From NCBI RefSeq assembly GCF_000380565.1, contig NZ_AQYJ01000029.1, positions 310,001-374,000 on the forward strand: DNA of 64,000 nt, written 5' to 3'. This DNA is from Microbulbifer variabilis ATCC 700307 (lineage in GTDB: Bacteria; Pseudomonadota; Gammaproteobacteria; Pseudomonadales; Cellvibrionaceae). The notes beneath the pieces are model-generated. The model was not told the origin of the DNA, made no database searches, and worked only from the letters and a program-made list of their open reading frames with translations. Shown piece by piece: positions 35,738 to 45,782 of the stretch (position 1 is its first letter; every line of letters starts with the position of its first letter). A program made the position numbers and the translations under genes.

Positions 35738-38700
35738 TTACTGTCCCAAAGTAAACAGCTGTGTATTGCCACCAGTGGCAACGGTATTGATGGTTTTGGT
35801 TTTCTCGGTAGCAAAGCGGAATAAATAGTGGGGGCCGCCGGCTTTGAAACCGGTGCCGGAGAGGCCTTGGCCGCCGAATGGATTCACGCCGACTACTGCA
35901 CCGACCATATCCCGGTTTACGTAGCAATTCCCTACATTAACCCGTTTGAATACCGCGTCGGCGCGGCCTTCGATGCGGGAGTGCAGGCCGAAGGTGAGTC
36001 CGTAGCCGGTGGCGTTGATGCGGCGGATCACGTCCTCCAGTTCTTCGGCTTTAAAGCGTACCACGTGCAGGAAGGGGCCGAAGACTTCGCGCTTTAGTAC
36101 AGAGAAGTCTTCAATTTCTACAACTTGAGGGCCGAAGAAAGTGCCTGTACCGGGCTTTTTATCTTCATCGAAGGCAAACAGCGTTTTGGACTCTGTGCTC
36201 AAACGCTCCCGATGGGCTTCCAACAAGCCCAGTGCTTTGTCGTCGATTACTGGGCCGATGTCGGTATCCAGCTTGCCGGGATCGCCAAGGGAGAGTTCTT
36301 CACAGGCGCCTTTGAGCATATTGAGCAAGTTATCGGCGATTACGTCCTGTACACACAGAATGCGCAGGGCGGAGCAGCGCTGGCCGGCACTTAGGAAGGC
36401 GGATTGAATTACGTCATCTACTACCTGCTCGGGCAGGGCAGTGGAATCCACAATCATTACATTCTGCCCACCAGTTTCGGCAATCAATGGAACGATCGGG
36501 CCCTCTTTCGCTGCCAGTTGTTGGTTGATCAGGCGAGCGGTCTCGGTGGAGCCGGTAAAGGCTACGCCGCCCAAGCGGGGGTCTTCGATCAATAACTTAC
36601 CTACGGCTGCACCGGTGCCGGTAATCAGGTGTAGCACTTTTGCTGGTACGCCAGCATCGAGCATCAGGCGAACGGCGTGGGCGGCGATTATTGGCGTCTG
36701 TTCAGCGGGCTTGGCCAGTACTGCATTACCAGCCGCCAGTGCGGCAACTACTTGGCCGGTAAAAATAGCCAAGGGAAAATTCCAGGGGCTGATAGCGACG
36801 AATACGCCACGGCCGCCTAGGTATAGTTGGTTTTTTTCACCAGTGGGGCCGGGCAGCTCCGTTGGTTCACTGAAATGCTGGCGCGCTGCATTGGCATAGT
36901 AGCGGCAGAAATCGACTGCTTCACGTACTTCGCTGATACCATCATTGAGAGTGCGGCCTGCTTCCAGGCAAATAATTGCGGCAAGTTCATTCGTCTTTTT
37001 CTCATAGAAATCGGCGATGCGATCGAGAATCGCGGCGCGCTCATTGCCGCCCATACGATCCCAGCCGATCTGTGCTTCAGTCGCAGAGGCGTAGGCTTGC
37101 TCAATCAGGTGCTTGTCGGTATTAGCGGTGTGGCCAATGACCTCGCCGGAAGCCGGATTGTAAACTGGCTCTTCGGCTTTACCCATAACACCGTTGATGA
37201 TTGGGCCCCCGAGGAAATGCTTGCCGCGCTGTTTGTCCAACTCTTCCAACAGCGGCTCTACAGAATTGGGATCGGTCAGCTCGATGCCGTGTGAATTTTT
37301 TCGTGGCAGGGCTTCTGCGCCCATATAAATATTCTCCGGTACAGGAATTTGTGGGTGGCGGTATGGGTTACAGGCCTCACTGAGGTCGAGAGTGTCCTGT
37401 ACCAATGCCTCAATTGGGGTCTCCTCATCCATAAAGCGGTTTACAAATGAGCTGTTTGCGCCGTTTTCGAGGAGTCGGCGAACCAGGTAGGGAAGCAAGT
37501 CGCGGTGGGCGCCTACCGGAGCATAAACTCTCACTGGTACGCGTTTGCCGTGTACAGCTTCAATTTGCGCGTAGAGCAGGTGGCCCATGCCATGCAGGCG
37601 CTGGAATTCATAGTCAGTGCGTTCACCAGCCATCTCCAGGATCAGGCCTACGGTGTAAGCGTTGTGAGTAGCAAACTGGGGATAGATAGCATCACCGGCA
37701 TCCAGCAGCCTCTTGGCACACACTTGGTAAGAAAGGTCAGTGTGACACTTGCGGGTATATACCGGGTAATCGGTCAGGCCCATCTGCTGAGCGTGCTTGA
37801 TTTCGCTATCCCAGTAAGCGCCTTTCACCAAGCGAACCATTAATTTGCGGCCGGTGTCTCGACCAAGGGCGATCAGCCAGTCTGCAACATGGGGAGCCCT
37901 TTTTTGGTAAGCCTGCAAAACAAAGCCGAGGCCCTGCCAGTCCTTCAGTTCAGGGTCGCGGGCAAGTGCTTCGAAAATATCCAGGGAGATATCCAGGCGT
38001 TCTGCTTCCTCGGCGTCGATATTTAAACCCATATCATATTTGGCGGCAGCAACGCACAGGCGCTTTACCTGGGGCAGCAGTTCATCCATGACACGATCGC
38101 GTTGCAGTACGCTATAGCGAGGATGAAGGGCAGACAGTTTGATAGAGATTCCGTTAGCTTCGACAACGTCACGTTTGGTGTTGTCGTTACCGATGGCTTC
38201 GATAGCCATCATGTATGCATCGTAATAGCGCTGGGCATCGGCCATGGTGCGCGCACCCTCTCCGAGCATATCGAAGGAAAAGCGAGTGCCGGGCAGGTTT
38301 TCCTTGGGGCCGCGCTTAAGTGCCTCGTCGATAGTACGACCAAGTACGTACTGTCCCCCCATGATCTTCATGGCCTGCATCATGGAGGTGCGCACCATGG
38401 GTTCGCCGATACGGCTGATCAGGCGTTTCATCCAATGGGAAGGACGCTCGGTGATATCGGGGTCCAGCTCAACCACGCTGCCGGTAAGCATAAGCCCCCA
38501 GGTAGAGGCATTCACAAATAGTGAATCTGACTGGCCACGATGGCTGGACCAGTTGCCGGAATGCACTTTCTCAGCAATCAGTTTATCGGCAGTATCAGCA
38601 TCGGGAACCCGAAGTAGAGACTCCGCCAGGCACATGAGGGCCACCCCTTCTTTGTTCGACAAGCCGAACTGCTGCAGGAAGGCGTCCAGGGTGCCACGCT

Positions 38701-38884
38701 TACTGCGCTGCTGGCGTGAGTGCCGTACCAGCTCGCGCGAGGTATTCAGAATTTTCTTGCGCAGGGCTTCACTGGGGCGCGGTGCGGCCAGGAGCTCACT
38801 TACACATTGGTTTTCGTCGGCATGCAAATACTCGCGTGCCTGTTCTCGGGCACTGTGTAGGTCTCCGGCGAAGTTTGTCGACAT
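35738..38884 (-). CDS. putA: Bifunctional proline dehydrogenase / P5C dehydrogenase PutA, short type
   Basis: A 1048-residue PutA converting proline to glutamate in two steps at the inner face of the membrane. The proline dehydrogenase part has LVKGAYWDSEIKHAQ and FATHNAY; the aldehyde dehydrogenase part has ISPWNFPLAIFTGQ, GSTETARLI, ETGGQNVMIV and the cysteine loop AGQRCSALRI. The N-terminal ribbon-helix-helix DNA-binding domain of E. coli PutA is absent, so it is a purely catalytic short PutA. ATG 38884 follows a GGGAG site; a TTG four codons upstream is less likely. The divergent Lrp protein is its likely regulator. Confidence 0.95.
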   Translation of the reverse strand: MSTNFAGDLHSAREQAREYLHADENQCVSELLAAPRPSEALRKKILNTSRELVRHSRQQRSKRGTLDAFLQQFGLSNKEGVALMCLAESLLRVPDADTADKLIAEKVHSGNWSSHRGQSDSLFVNASTWGLMLTGSVVELDPDITERPSHWMKRLISRIGEPMVRTSMMQAMKIMGGQYVLGRTIDEALKRGPKENLPGTRFSFDMLGEGARTMADAQRYYDAYMMAIEAIGNDNTKRDVVEANGISIKLSALHPRYSVLQRDRVMDELLPQVKRLCVAAAKYDMGLNIDAEEAERLDISLDIFEALARDPELKDWQGLGFVLQAYQKRAPHVADWLIALGRDTGRKLMVRLVKGAYWDSEIKHAQQMGLTDYPVYTRKCHTDLSYQVCAKRLLDAGDAIYPQFATHNAYTVGLILEMAGERTDYEFQRLHGMGHLLYAQIEAVHGKRVPVRVYAPVGAHRDLLPYLVRRLLENGANSSFVNRFMDEETPIEALVQDTLDLSEACNPYRHPQIPVPENIYMGAEALPRKNSHGIELTDPNSVEPLLEELDKQRGKHFLGGPIINGVMGKAEEPVYNPASGEVIGHTANTDKHLIEQAYASATEAQIGWDRMGGNERAAILDRIADFYEKKTNELAAIICLEAGRTLNDGISEVREAVDFCRYYANAARQHFSEPTELPGPTGEKNQLYLGGRGVFVAISPWNFPLAIFTGQVVAALAAGNAVLAKPAEQTPIIAAHAVRLMLDAGVPAKVLHLITGTGAAVGKLLIEDPRLGGVAFTGSTETARLINQQLAAKEGPIVPLIAETGGQNVMIVDSTALPEQVVDDVIQSAFLSAGQRCSALRILCVQDVIADNLLNMLKGACEELSLGDPGKLDTDIGPVIDDKALGLLEAHRERLSTESKTLFAFDEDKKPGTGTFFGPQVVEIEDFSVLKREVFGPFLHVVRFKAEELEDVIRRINATGYGLTFGLHSRIEGRADAVFKRVNVGNCYVNRDMVGAVVGVNPFGGQGLSGTGFKAGGPHYLFRFATEKTKTINTVATGGNTQLFTLGQ

Positions 38885-39025
38885 ATCGTCTCCCAAGCTC
38901 TATATCTAGGGTCAGAATAAAAAACCGGATTATGTGCGAAAGTGCTTAGAATTAATCGCCATTTTGGCGCCAGTTGTGGTTAAATATCACGCCTAATTGC
39001 GTGATTGCCAGTAGGGTATTTTGTA

Positions 39026-39535
39026 ATGTCTCGACAGTTGGAAGATCTTGATCGTATCGATCGCCAAATACTGCGTATCCTGCAACGCCATGGACGACTG
39101 CCAAACGTAGAGTTGGCACGCCGGGTTAATCTCAGTCCCACTCCCTGCCTGGAGAGGGTCAAGCGCCTCGAGCGAGAGGGATTTATCCGCGACTATGTAG
39201 CGTTGCTGGACCCGCTCAAGGTTCATGCCGGCCTGGTTGTTTACATCCAGGTGACTCTGGCTAATACAGCCACTGAGGCACTGGAAGCCTTTAACCAGCA
39301 TGTGGCTGGTTTGGAGGAAGTGCAGGAGTGCCATATGGTGGCCGGTGGTTTTGATTACCTCGTAAAGATTCGCATTAAGGATATGCTTGGATACCGCCGT
39401 TTTCTCGGAGAGAAGCTGGCTTCAGTGCCGGGAGTACGCGAAACCCATACCTATGTGGTGATGGAGGAGGTGAAAACCGATACTGCCGTAGCGGTGCCGG
39501 ACCCTGAGCCTAAGACCAAATCAGCCCGGCGCTGA
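39026..39535 (+). CDS. Lrp/AsnC-family regulator of proline use (PutR/BkdR-like)
   Basis: A 169-residue Lrp-type regulator: helix-turn-helix LPNVELARRVNLSPTPCLERVKRLEREGFI, then the RAM ligand domain VQECHMVAGGFDYLVKIR and RETHTYVVMEEVK, with a short polar tail. It faces putA across 141 bases, the arrangement of PutR in alphaproteobacteria and related species, which activates putA with proline. ATG 39026 is preferred over an upstream in-frame start. Control of putA is inference from position. Confidence 0.9.
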   Translation: MSRQLEDLDRIDRQILRILQRHGRLPNVELARRVNLSPTPCLERVKRLEREGFIRDYVALLDPLKVHAGLVVYIQVTLANTATEALEAFNQHVAGLEEVQECHMVAGGFDYLVKIRIKDMLGYRRFLGEKLASVPGVRETHTYVVMEEVKTDTAVAVPDPEPKTKSARR

Positions 39536-39863
39536 GCCGGAAGCGCGCTTTAGGCGCGTGGTGGCCTGGAACCTATCTGGAACCTATGGGGAGTCGGCCA
39601 CCGGGCAGATAATCATCAGGTAAGGTTGCCAGAGCTCGGGAAAATGACTCGCCAAAAAACTCCGTACCCGGCATGTGCTCCGTGTTGAGGTAAAACCCAA
39701 TTGCTTTTCCCCACCGCTATCTTTGCTATTGATTGCGGAATTCATGGTGGAATAGGGTGAATTGGCAACCATTGTCGGTCGGTATTTTATTATCCTCGAC
39801 ATAACTTGTGAGCGGTGTCCCCGCCGCCGAATCAGAATGCGATAACGATAAAGTAGGTAATGT
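39536..39863. other. Gap with an 11-bp tandem duplication
   Basis: A 328-base gap. CTGGAACCTAT is repeated twice in direct tandem at 39566-39587, and a small GC hairpin (CGCGC / GCGCG) lies just past the Lrp stop. A 72-codon minus-strand frame at 39584-39802 has no support. The acyl-CoA dehydrogenase promoter should lie at the right end. Confidence 0.4.
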
Positions 39864-41018
39864 ATGGATTTCTCACTGAGCGAAGAGCAGCAGATGATCC
39901 AGGACGCAGCACGTCAGTTTGCCGAGAGCGAATTGAAGCCTATAGCTGCGGAACTCGACAATACAGGTAACCGCCCTCTGATACTGGAGAAGCTCAAGGA
40001 ATTGGCCGAACTGGGTTTTATGGGTATCAATATCGATCCCAATTACGGTGGTACAGGTGCAGGCACGGTGGCTTTTAGTTTGGCGATTACCGAACTGGCA
40101 CGAGGCTGTGCATCCACTGCAACTACCACCTCGGTTACCAATATGGTGGCTGAAGTTATCCAGGCTGTAGGCAATGAGGACCAGCGCCAGAAGTACCTGC
40201 CAAAAATCTGTAGCGGGGAATACGCTGCGGGTTCTTTCTGCCTGACTGAGCCCGGCTCAGGTTCTGATGCTGCAGCTATGCGTACCCGTGCAGTAAAAGA
40301 CGGCGATGAGTATGTGCTGAATGGCAGCAAATTATTTATCAGTAGTGCTGAATTTGCTGGCATTTTTGTTGTGTGGGCGGTTACCGACCCTGATGCCGCG
40401 AAAGGTAAAGGGATTTCCTGCTTCCTGGTTGAAGCGGGCACACCGGGGCTGATTATCGGCAAGGCTGAAGAGAAGATGGGGCAGAAAGCTTCTGTCACCA
40501 ATGAAGTTTCCTTTGATAATTGCCGCATTCCCGCAAGTAACATGCTGGGTGAGGAAAACCGCGGCTTCCGAATCGCCGCGGGTGAACTTGCTGGTGGTCG
40601 TATTGGTATCGGTTCCCTGGCACTGGGAATTGGGTTGGAGGCGATGGATTGCGCCCGCGCTTATATGCACGAGCGCGAGCAGTTTGGTAAAAAACTGGCG
40701 CAGTTCCAGGGATTACAGTGGCAGCTGGCAGATAAGTACACTGAGCTTGAAGGTGCGCGCCTGTTGCTGTTACAGGCAGCTTGGCAGAAAGATGCGGGCA
40801 TGGCTTTTGGCCCCGCGGCGTCCATGGGCAAACTGTTTGCCAGTGAAAAAGCCAATGAAGCTTGTTACTTAGCCCTGCAGATCCATGGTGGGGTCGGATA
40901 TACCCGCGAGTACCCATTGGAGCGCATGAGCCGCGATGTGCGTATCACCACCATTTATGAGGGCACCAGTGAGATCCAGCGCCTGATCATTGCGCGTCAC
41001 CTGCTTGATGTGCGTTGA
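39864..41018 (+). CDS. Acyl-CoA dehydrogenase (short/branched-chain type)
   Basis: A 384-residue acyl-CoA dehydrogenase with the usual three domains. It has the flavin signature FCLTEPGSGSDAAAMRTRA, the middle-domain LNGSKLFISSAEFA, and QIHGGVGYTREYPLERMSRDVRITTIYEGTSEIQR, in which the glutamate of YEGT is the catalytic base. It oxidises acyl-CoA with electron-transferring flavoprotein in beta-oxidation or amino-acid breakdown. It forms a lone gene near putA; the exact chain preference is unknown. Confidence 0.92.
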   Translation: MDFSLSEEQQMIQDAARQFAESELKPIAAELDNTGNRPLILEKLKELAELGFMGINIDPNYGGTGAGTVAFSLAITELARGCASTATTTSVTNMVAEVIQAVGNEDQRQKYLPKICSGEYAAGSFCLTEPGSGSDAAAMRTRAVKDGDEYVLNGSKLFISSAEFAGIFVVWAVTDPDAAKGKGISCFLVEAGTPGLIIGKAEEKMGQKASVTNEVSFDNCRIPASNMLGEENRGFRIAAGELAGGRIGIGSLALGIGLEAMDCARAYMHEREQFGKKLAQFQGLQWQLADKYTELEGARLLLLQAAWQKDAGMAFGPAASMGKLFASEKANEACYLALQIHGGVGYTREYPLERMSRDVRITTIYEGTSEIQRLIIARHLLDVR

Positions 41019-41257
41019 TTTAGTGATATAAGACCCAGAGGCTGGCTCTACCCAAATGGAGGAGTCGGCCAGTGGGCTCCATGCTTAAAATTGTCAGCAA
41101 TCTTCCCTTTGCTACCGAATATCCCATCCTTACTGACAGATCCTACCTATTCTCTACTGGGAAATTCTTTTCCTGTTTTCCGGGAAAATATTTTTCAGAG
41201 CTTGTCCGCTAAACAGTACTTGCGGCCATTAAGAGTATCCGATAGCGGGTGAGAATG

Positions 41258-43270
41258 ATGCTTGCTGACCAGGGAATCTCCGCGACTTTTTTAGCTCGCC
41301 TGGCATTTATTATATCTCTTCAGTTTTCTGTTTTCACTTATGCCGATCCACCTAATCCGGCGAGTGCTGTCACCCAAAAGGCCAATCAGACAGTTTTAAA
41401 AGAGTTGCCATTTGATAATCGGCAGGATTTTGAAAATGTAAAACGCGGTTTTATCGCGCCATTACCTGATAATGGCGTAATTAAGACCGAAAAAGGACAG
41501 CCTGTCTGGAATCTTGAAGCCTTTCAATTTGCACGGGATAAATCTGCACCAGACAGTGCCAACCCAAGTTTATGGCGACAATTACAGTTGATCTCCGAGG
41601 GTGGGCTTTATGAGGTAACTCCGCGAATTTACCAGGTGCGTAGCGCCGATCTCTCAAATATTACGTTTATTGAGGGAGAGACTGGGGTGATCGTAATGGA
41701 TCCCCTGATCTCGGAAGAAACTGCGAAAGCAGCCTTGAAATTGTACCGGCAGCATCGAGGTAACAAGCCAGTGGTCGCGGTGATTTATACCCACAGTCAT
41801 GTGGATCATTACGGTGGCGTACGTGGGGTGGTAAATGAGGAAGAGGTAAAGTCTGGAAAAGTTAAAATCTTTGCTCCAAAAGACTTCCTGATTGAAGCGG
41901 TCAGTGAAAATGTCTTTGCCGGTAACCATATGGCGCGCCGAGCCAGCTTTATGTACGGTAATTTGATCTCAAAAGACCCTAAAGGTACGTTGGGGGCTGG
42001 ATTAGGCCTGGAAACCTCTACGGGTACCGTCACTTTAATTGAACCCACCGACACTATTACAAAAACAGGAGAGACTCAAACCATTGATGGTCTGACTTTT
42101 GAATTTTTGATGGCACCGGGTTCTGAAGCACCGGCTGAAATGCATTTCTATATTCCCGAGCTAAAGGCAGTAACCGCTGCCGAAAATGCTACCCATACCT
42201 TGCATAATCTTTACACGCTTCGCGGGGCCAAGGTGCGCAATGCAAGGGATTGGTCGCGTTATTTAAATGAGACCATTCAGCGCTGGGGAGACAAGGCAGA
42301 AGTATTGTTTGCACCGCATCACTGGCCGACCTGGGGGCAGGAAAATGTTGTTAATCACCTAAAGAAACAGCGAGATCTTTATAAATACCTGAATGACCAG
42401 ACCCTACGCTTGGCCAACCATGGCTATAACATGGTGCAGACTGCTGAGATGATGGAGCTTCCCCCAGAGTTGTCTCAGTATTGGGCCAACCGAGGTTACT
42501 ACGGTAGCGTTAATCACGATACTCGCGCAGTGTGGAATTATTACCTCGGTTTTTTTGACGGCAACCCCGCGCGTCTTTATCCAATGCCGCCCACTGCTGC
42601 CGGCAAGAAGTATGTGCAATATATGGGAGGGGCGGCCAATATCATCAAGCAAGCCAAGAGAGATTATGATGCTGGCGAGTACCGCTGGGTGGCGGAAGTG
42701 CTGGATAGACTGGTCTCAGCCGAGCCGAACAACCGTGCTGCAAGAGATTTACTGGCTGATGCCCTGGAGCAAATGGGTTACCAACAGGAAAACGGAACCT
42801 GGAGAAACTTCTTCCTCAGCGGCGCTAAAGAGCTGCGGGATGGCATCGAGCGCCTACCGGTGCCGCTAACTGCCAGCGCAGATACTATTCGTAGTATGCC
42901 CACCGAGCTGATTTTTGATTATCTGGGGATTCGCTTGAATGGGCCAAGAGCGACAGGCAAAAAAATATCGATCAATATTAATCTTCCAGATATAAAAGAA
43001 CGCTACTCACTGGTGCTGGAAAATGCAGTGTTGAACTATGGCCCTCCAGTTAATGACCCTCATTCCAGTGTCACAATAAAGCGTGAAGACTTGAATGATA
43101 TTATCCTTGGTACCGCCACAATTCAGGAGAAGATGGAGGATGGTTCGATAAAAATAGTTGGGGATGTTGGCCAGTTGAAAACTCTTCTCTCCCTTATGGA
43201 TCGATTTGACTTCTGGTGGAACCTGGTAACCCCAGAGCCTATGGAAAAAATGTCTTCAGGAGACTTCTGA
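41258..43270 (+). CDS. Alkylsulfatase (SdsA1-like metallo-beta-lactamase fold), exported
   Basis: A protein of about 670 residues with an N-terminal signal peptide (ARLAFIISLQFSVFTYA). The metal signature T-H-S-H-V-D-H-Y-G-G is at about 177-186, further ligands are in AAENATHTLHN and APHHWPTWG, the middle carries the alkylsulfatase dimerisation domain and the C-terminus an SCP2-like domain. Such enzymes cleave primary alkyl sulfates. ATG 41258 has the best spacing to GGGTGAG; ATG 41255 and GTG 41249 are alternatives. The OsmC gene overlaps its stop, so the two are translationally coupled. Confidence 0.9.
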   Translation: MLADQGISATFLARLAFIISLQFSVFTYADPPNPASAVTQKANQTVLKELPFDNRQDFENVKRGFIAPLPDNGVIKTEKGQPVWNLEAFQFARDKSAPDSANPSLWRQLQLISEGGLYEVTPRIYQVRSADLSNITFIEGETGVIVMDPLISEETAKAALKLYRQHRGNKPVVAVIYTHSHVDHYGGVRGVVNEEEVKSGKVKIFAPKDFLIEAVSENVFAGNHMARRASFMYGNLISKDPKGTLGAGLGLETSTGTVTLIEPTDTITKTGETQTIDGLTFEFLMAPGSEAPAEMHFYIPELKAVTAAENATHTLHNLYTLRGAKVRNARDWSRYLNETIQRWGDKAEVLFAPHHWPTWGQENVVNHLKKQRDLYKYLNDQTLRLANHGYNMVQTAEMMELPPELSQYWANRGYYGSVNHDTRAVWNYYLGFFDGNPARLYPMPPTAAGKKYVQYMGGAANIIKQAKRDYDAGEYRWVAEVLDRLVSAEPNNRAARDLLADALEQMGYQQENGTWRNFFLSGAKELRDGIERLPVPLTASADTIRSMPTELIFDYLGIRLNGPRATGKKISININLPDIKERYSLVLENAVLNYGPPVNDPHSSVTIKREDLNDIILGTATIQEKMEDGSIKIVGDVGQLKTLLSLMDRFDFWWNLVTPEPMEKMSSGDF

Positions 43271-43716
43271 TGAGTGGTCCATTGCCAACTGTTGTTACCG
43301 TAGAAGAGGCTGGTGCGGATAAATATACGCAGATACTGCACTCGGGTCCCCATCGGTTAATTGCTGATGAGCCGGAGGATTTAGGCGGGCAAAATCGTGG
43401 ACCAGGCCCTTACGAATATTTACTCATGGGGCTAGGAGCATGTACCAATATTACCGTGCGTATGTATGCAAATATGAAAAATATTCCGTTGGAGCGAATA
43501 CAGGTCATCCTCTCCCATCGTAAGGTCCACCTAGAGGACGGGAAGGATTGTGAAAAAAGCTCGCAAAAAATTGATGAAATTGTGCGGGATATTACCCTGG
43601 AGGGGGAACTGACCGGTGAACAGAGGCAGCGCCTGCTGAAGATTGCTAATCGCTGCCCGGTACACCAGACACTGACTTCAACAGTAACTATTCATACACG
43701 CTTAAGCTCCCAATAG
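43270..43716 (+). CDS. OsmC-family thiol peroxidase-like protein
   Basis: A 148-residue OsmC fold protein. The two redox cysteines are in GLGACTNITVRMYA and ANRCPVHQTL, as in organic hydroperoxide reductases and YhfA-like proteins. The start ATG overlaps the stop of the alkylsulfatase gene (TGATG), an intimate coupling. It may protect the cell from oxidised products or surfactant stress; this is inference. Confidence 0.85.
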   Translation: MSGPLPTVVTVEEAGADKYTQILHSGPHRLIADEPEDLGGQNRGPGPYEYLLMGLGACTNITVRMYANMKNIPLERIQVILSHRKVHLEDGKDCEKSSQKIDEIVRDITLEGELTGEQRQRLLKIANRCPVHQTLTSTVTIHTRLSSQ

Positions 43717-44142
43717 AGAATATGCCTCCCATGGCTTTGTAGGGAATTCTATTGGGTAATGAATAGTGACCGTTCTTTTGGTTCAAATGTCTTGGGGTAG
43801 CAGCGACCTCTTTTTCAGGGCGTAATTTATGGCGATACAAGAGTTTGTTTTTTGGAATCCGATCGAGCTATATAGTTAAGTTGTGGTATGGGGGCCAAAC
43901 TACGGATTGCCCAAAAGGTTCCTGAGAGAGTTTACCGGCTAATTAAAAGATTTGATCGGGAGCAGGCAATTGCAGAGGCCAGAATTGTGGCCCCTAATGC
44001 CCTTTTTTACCCAGACTGTCTGGAAGGCCAATGCCGAGGCTATTTAACGTCCCTCAAAACTATACTTTCATTTCATAACTTATGTTCTGCTATTTAGTAA
44101 TCCCTATATCAAATGTGGTGGTTGTTAATGTGGCTTTAATAT
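43717..44142. other. Gap with an uncertain 69-codon frame
   Basis: A 426-base gap. From 43888 to 44097 a frame (MGAKLRIAQKVPERVYRLIK…) with a rather protein-like, basic composition is open, without a proper ribosome site. It may be a gene remnant; I do not call it as a gene. No terminator was seen. Confidence 0.35.
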
Positions 44143-45672
44143 TCAGGAAGTCATAGTTTCTTCAGTTTTATGAGCTGAAGCTTTAATGCTCGGCGTCACT
44201 TCAGGAGCTTGTCGGAGCGTAAAGGTGAGAATACCATCTTCGATAGGTTGTTTAAGTAGAATTCTTGAGTCTTCCTCATAATTATTTAAGAGGCGCCAAG
44301 GATACTTGTTACCCTGGCGAGGTAATACGTTGTTTCCTCTTTCCACATAGCCGGAATTTAGGCTGCTCATCACAGAGCTGTTTTCACTACATCCTTCTGT
44401 ATCTTTGGCAATGCAGGTGTCAAAGTTACCTTGGTCCATATAGTTGAGTAAGCGGCAGATGTACTTTGCAGAGATATCTGCTTTCAAAGTCCAGGGAGCA
44501 TTGGTATACCCGAATACCCATGACATATTGGGCACCCCTTCTAAGAGAACGGCTTTATAGGTTAATTTTTCCTTGATATTTACTTCATTTCCATCAACAT
44601 AGAGTTGCATTCCTCCAAGCACCTGTAATTTGAGGCCGGTTGCCGTAATTATAATATCGGCAGTAATGCGCTCTCCAGATTTCAGTTGAATGCCTGTTTC
44701 TCCAATAGATTCAATTTCATCGGTCATTACCGAAGTTTTACCGGAGCGCATTGCCTTAAAAAGGTTATCATCAGGTACCGCGCAAACCCGCTGATCCCAA
44801 GGTTGGTAGCTTGGGGTAAAATGACGCATGTCGAAATTTTGGGGCAAGCTTTTGCGTACACCGCGTAAAAAAAGCTTTCGCATAAAGTTGGGCCAGCGCT
44901 TGGAGGTTTTAAAAAGCCAGCGCTGTATTTTGATGTTTCGCCAGCGAGCAAATTTAAATACCCAGGAGCTGGGTAGAATTTTTAAGAGTTTTTTAGAGAG
45001 TTTGTCGAACGCGGGAACAGAAATGATATAGGTGGGTGAGCGCTGCAGCATGGTTACATGCTTGGCTTTTTCCGCAAGTGCGGGAACTAGAGTAACCGCT
45101 GTTGCTCCACTGCCGATGACAACGATCGTTTTATTACAGTAGTCCAGTTTTTCCGGCCAATGTTGCGGATGGATATAGTCACCCTGAAACTGTTCTGCTC
45201 CAGGAAACTCAGGCAGGTATCCCTGATGATGATCATAATACCCTGTACAGGAAATCAGGAAACGACAGCTATAGCTGCACCGTTCACCGGTTTTTAAGTT
45301 AATTCCGTCGATAACCCAGATTTTTTTTTCGCTATCCCAATTGGCTTTGGAAAGTTCAATGCCGAAATGAATATGCTCCTTAATGGAATATTCTTCGGCA
45401 GTATCGCTGATGTATTGTTGGATAGAGGGGCCATCGGCCAGCACTTTGAGGCCAGGCCAGGGGTGAAAATCAAAACCAAAACTGAACATATCTGAATCGG
45501 AGCGAATTCCTGGATAGTGAAATAAATCCCAGGTTCCACCGACTTGTTCGCGGCGGTCCAGAATGGCAAAACGTTTTGTAGGGCACTCGCGACTGAGGTG
45601 GCAGGCTGCGCCAATACCGGAGAGGCCAGCACCGATAATTAGTACGTCAAAATGAAGCGGTTCCAAAATCAA
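44143..45672 (-). CDS. Baeyer-Villiger-type flavin monooxygenase
   Basis: A 509-residue flavoprotein with two Rossmann motifs (IIGAGLSGIGAACHLS near the start, VVIGSGATAVTLVPAL in the middle). The Baeyer-Villiger fingerprint F-x-G-x-x-x-H-x-x-x-W-P is seen complete as FQGDYIHPQHWP, and VGGTWDLFHYPGIRSDSDM is the usual FAD-contact segment. Such enzymes insert oxygen next to ketones using NADPH. It faces an AraC-type regulator, an arrangement typical of inducible ketone or sterol-related catabolic genes (inference). Confidence 0.9.
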   Translation of the reverse strand: MILEPLHFDVLIIGAGLSGIGAACHLSRECPTKRFAILDRREQVGGTWDLFHYPGIRSDSDMFSFGFDFHPWPGLKVLADGPSIQQYISDTAEEYSIKEHIHFGIELSKANWDSEKKIWVIDGINLKTGERCSYSCRFLISCTGYYDHHQGYLPEFPGAEQFQGDYIHPQHWPEKLDYCNKTIVVIGSGATAVTLVPALAEKAKHVTMLQRSPTYIISVPAFDKLSKKLLKILPSSWVFKFARWRNIKIQRWLFKTSKRWPNFMRKLFLRGVRKSLPQNFDMRHFTPSYQPWDQRVCAVPDDNLFKAMRSGKTSVMTDEIESIGETGIQLKSGERITADIIITATGLKLQVLGGMQLYVDGNEVNIKEKLTYKAVLLEGVPNMSWVFGYTNAPWTLKADISAKYICRLLNYMDQGNFDTCIAKDTEGCSENSSVMSSLNSGYVERGNNVLPRQGNKYPWRLLNNYEEDSRILLKQPIEDGILTFTLRQAPEVTPSIKASAHKTEETMTS

Positions 45673-45782
45673 TTACCTGGCTGATTGGTAGGTGTTTATA
45701 GACTGCGTAGAACCAATGCTGATTTATTGCTACATTGCGACAAAAAATTATCTTGAGGCGCCAGAGGCGTTTTGGAGGGGCA

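Noticed and set aside
35828-38909. Many long plus-strand reading frames opposite putA
   Set aside because: They lie antisense to a clear PutA coding sequence, lack ribosome sites and are low-complexity Arg/Ser/Gly-rich; this is the usual shadow of a GC-skewed coding strand.
39566-39587. 11-bp tandem direct repeat CTGGAACCTAT
   Set aside because: Only two copies, probably a replication slip; no CRISPR-like or attachment-site context.
43888-44097. 69-codon plus-strand frame
   Set aside because: Somewhat protein-like, but no ribosome site or known family; could be a remnant.
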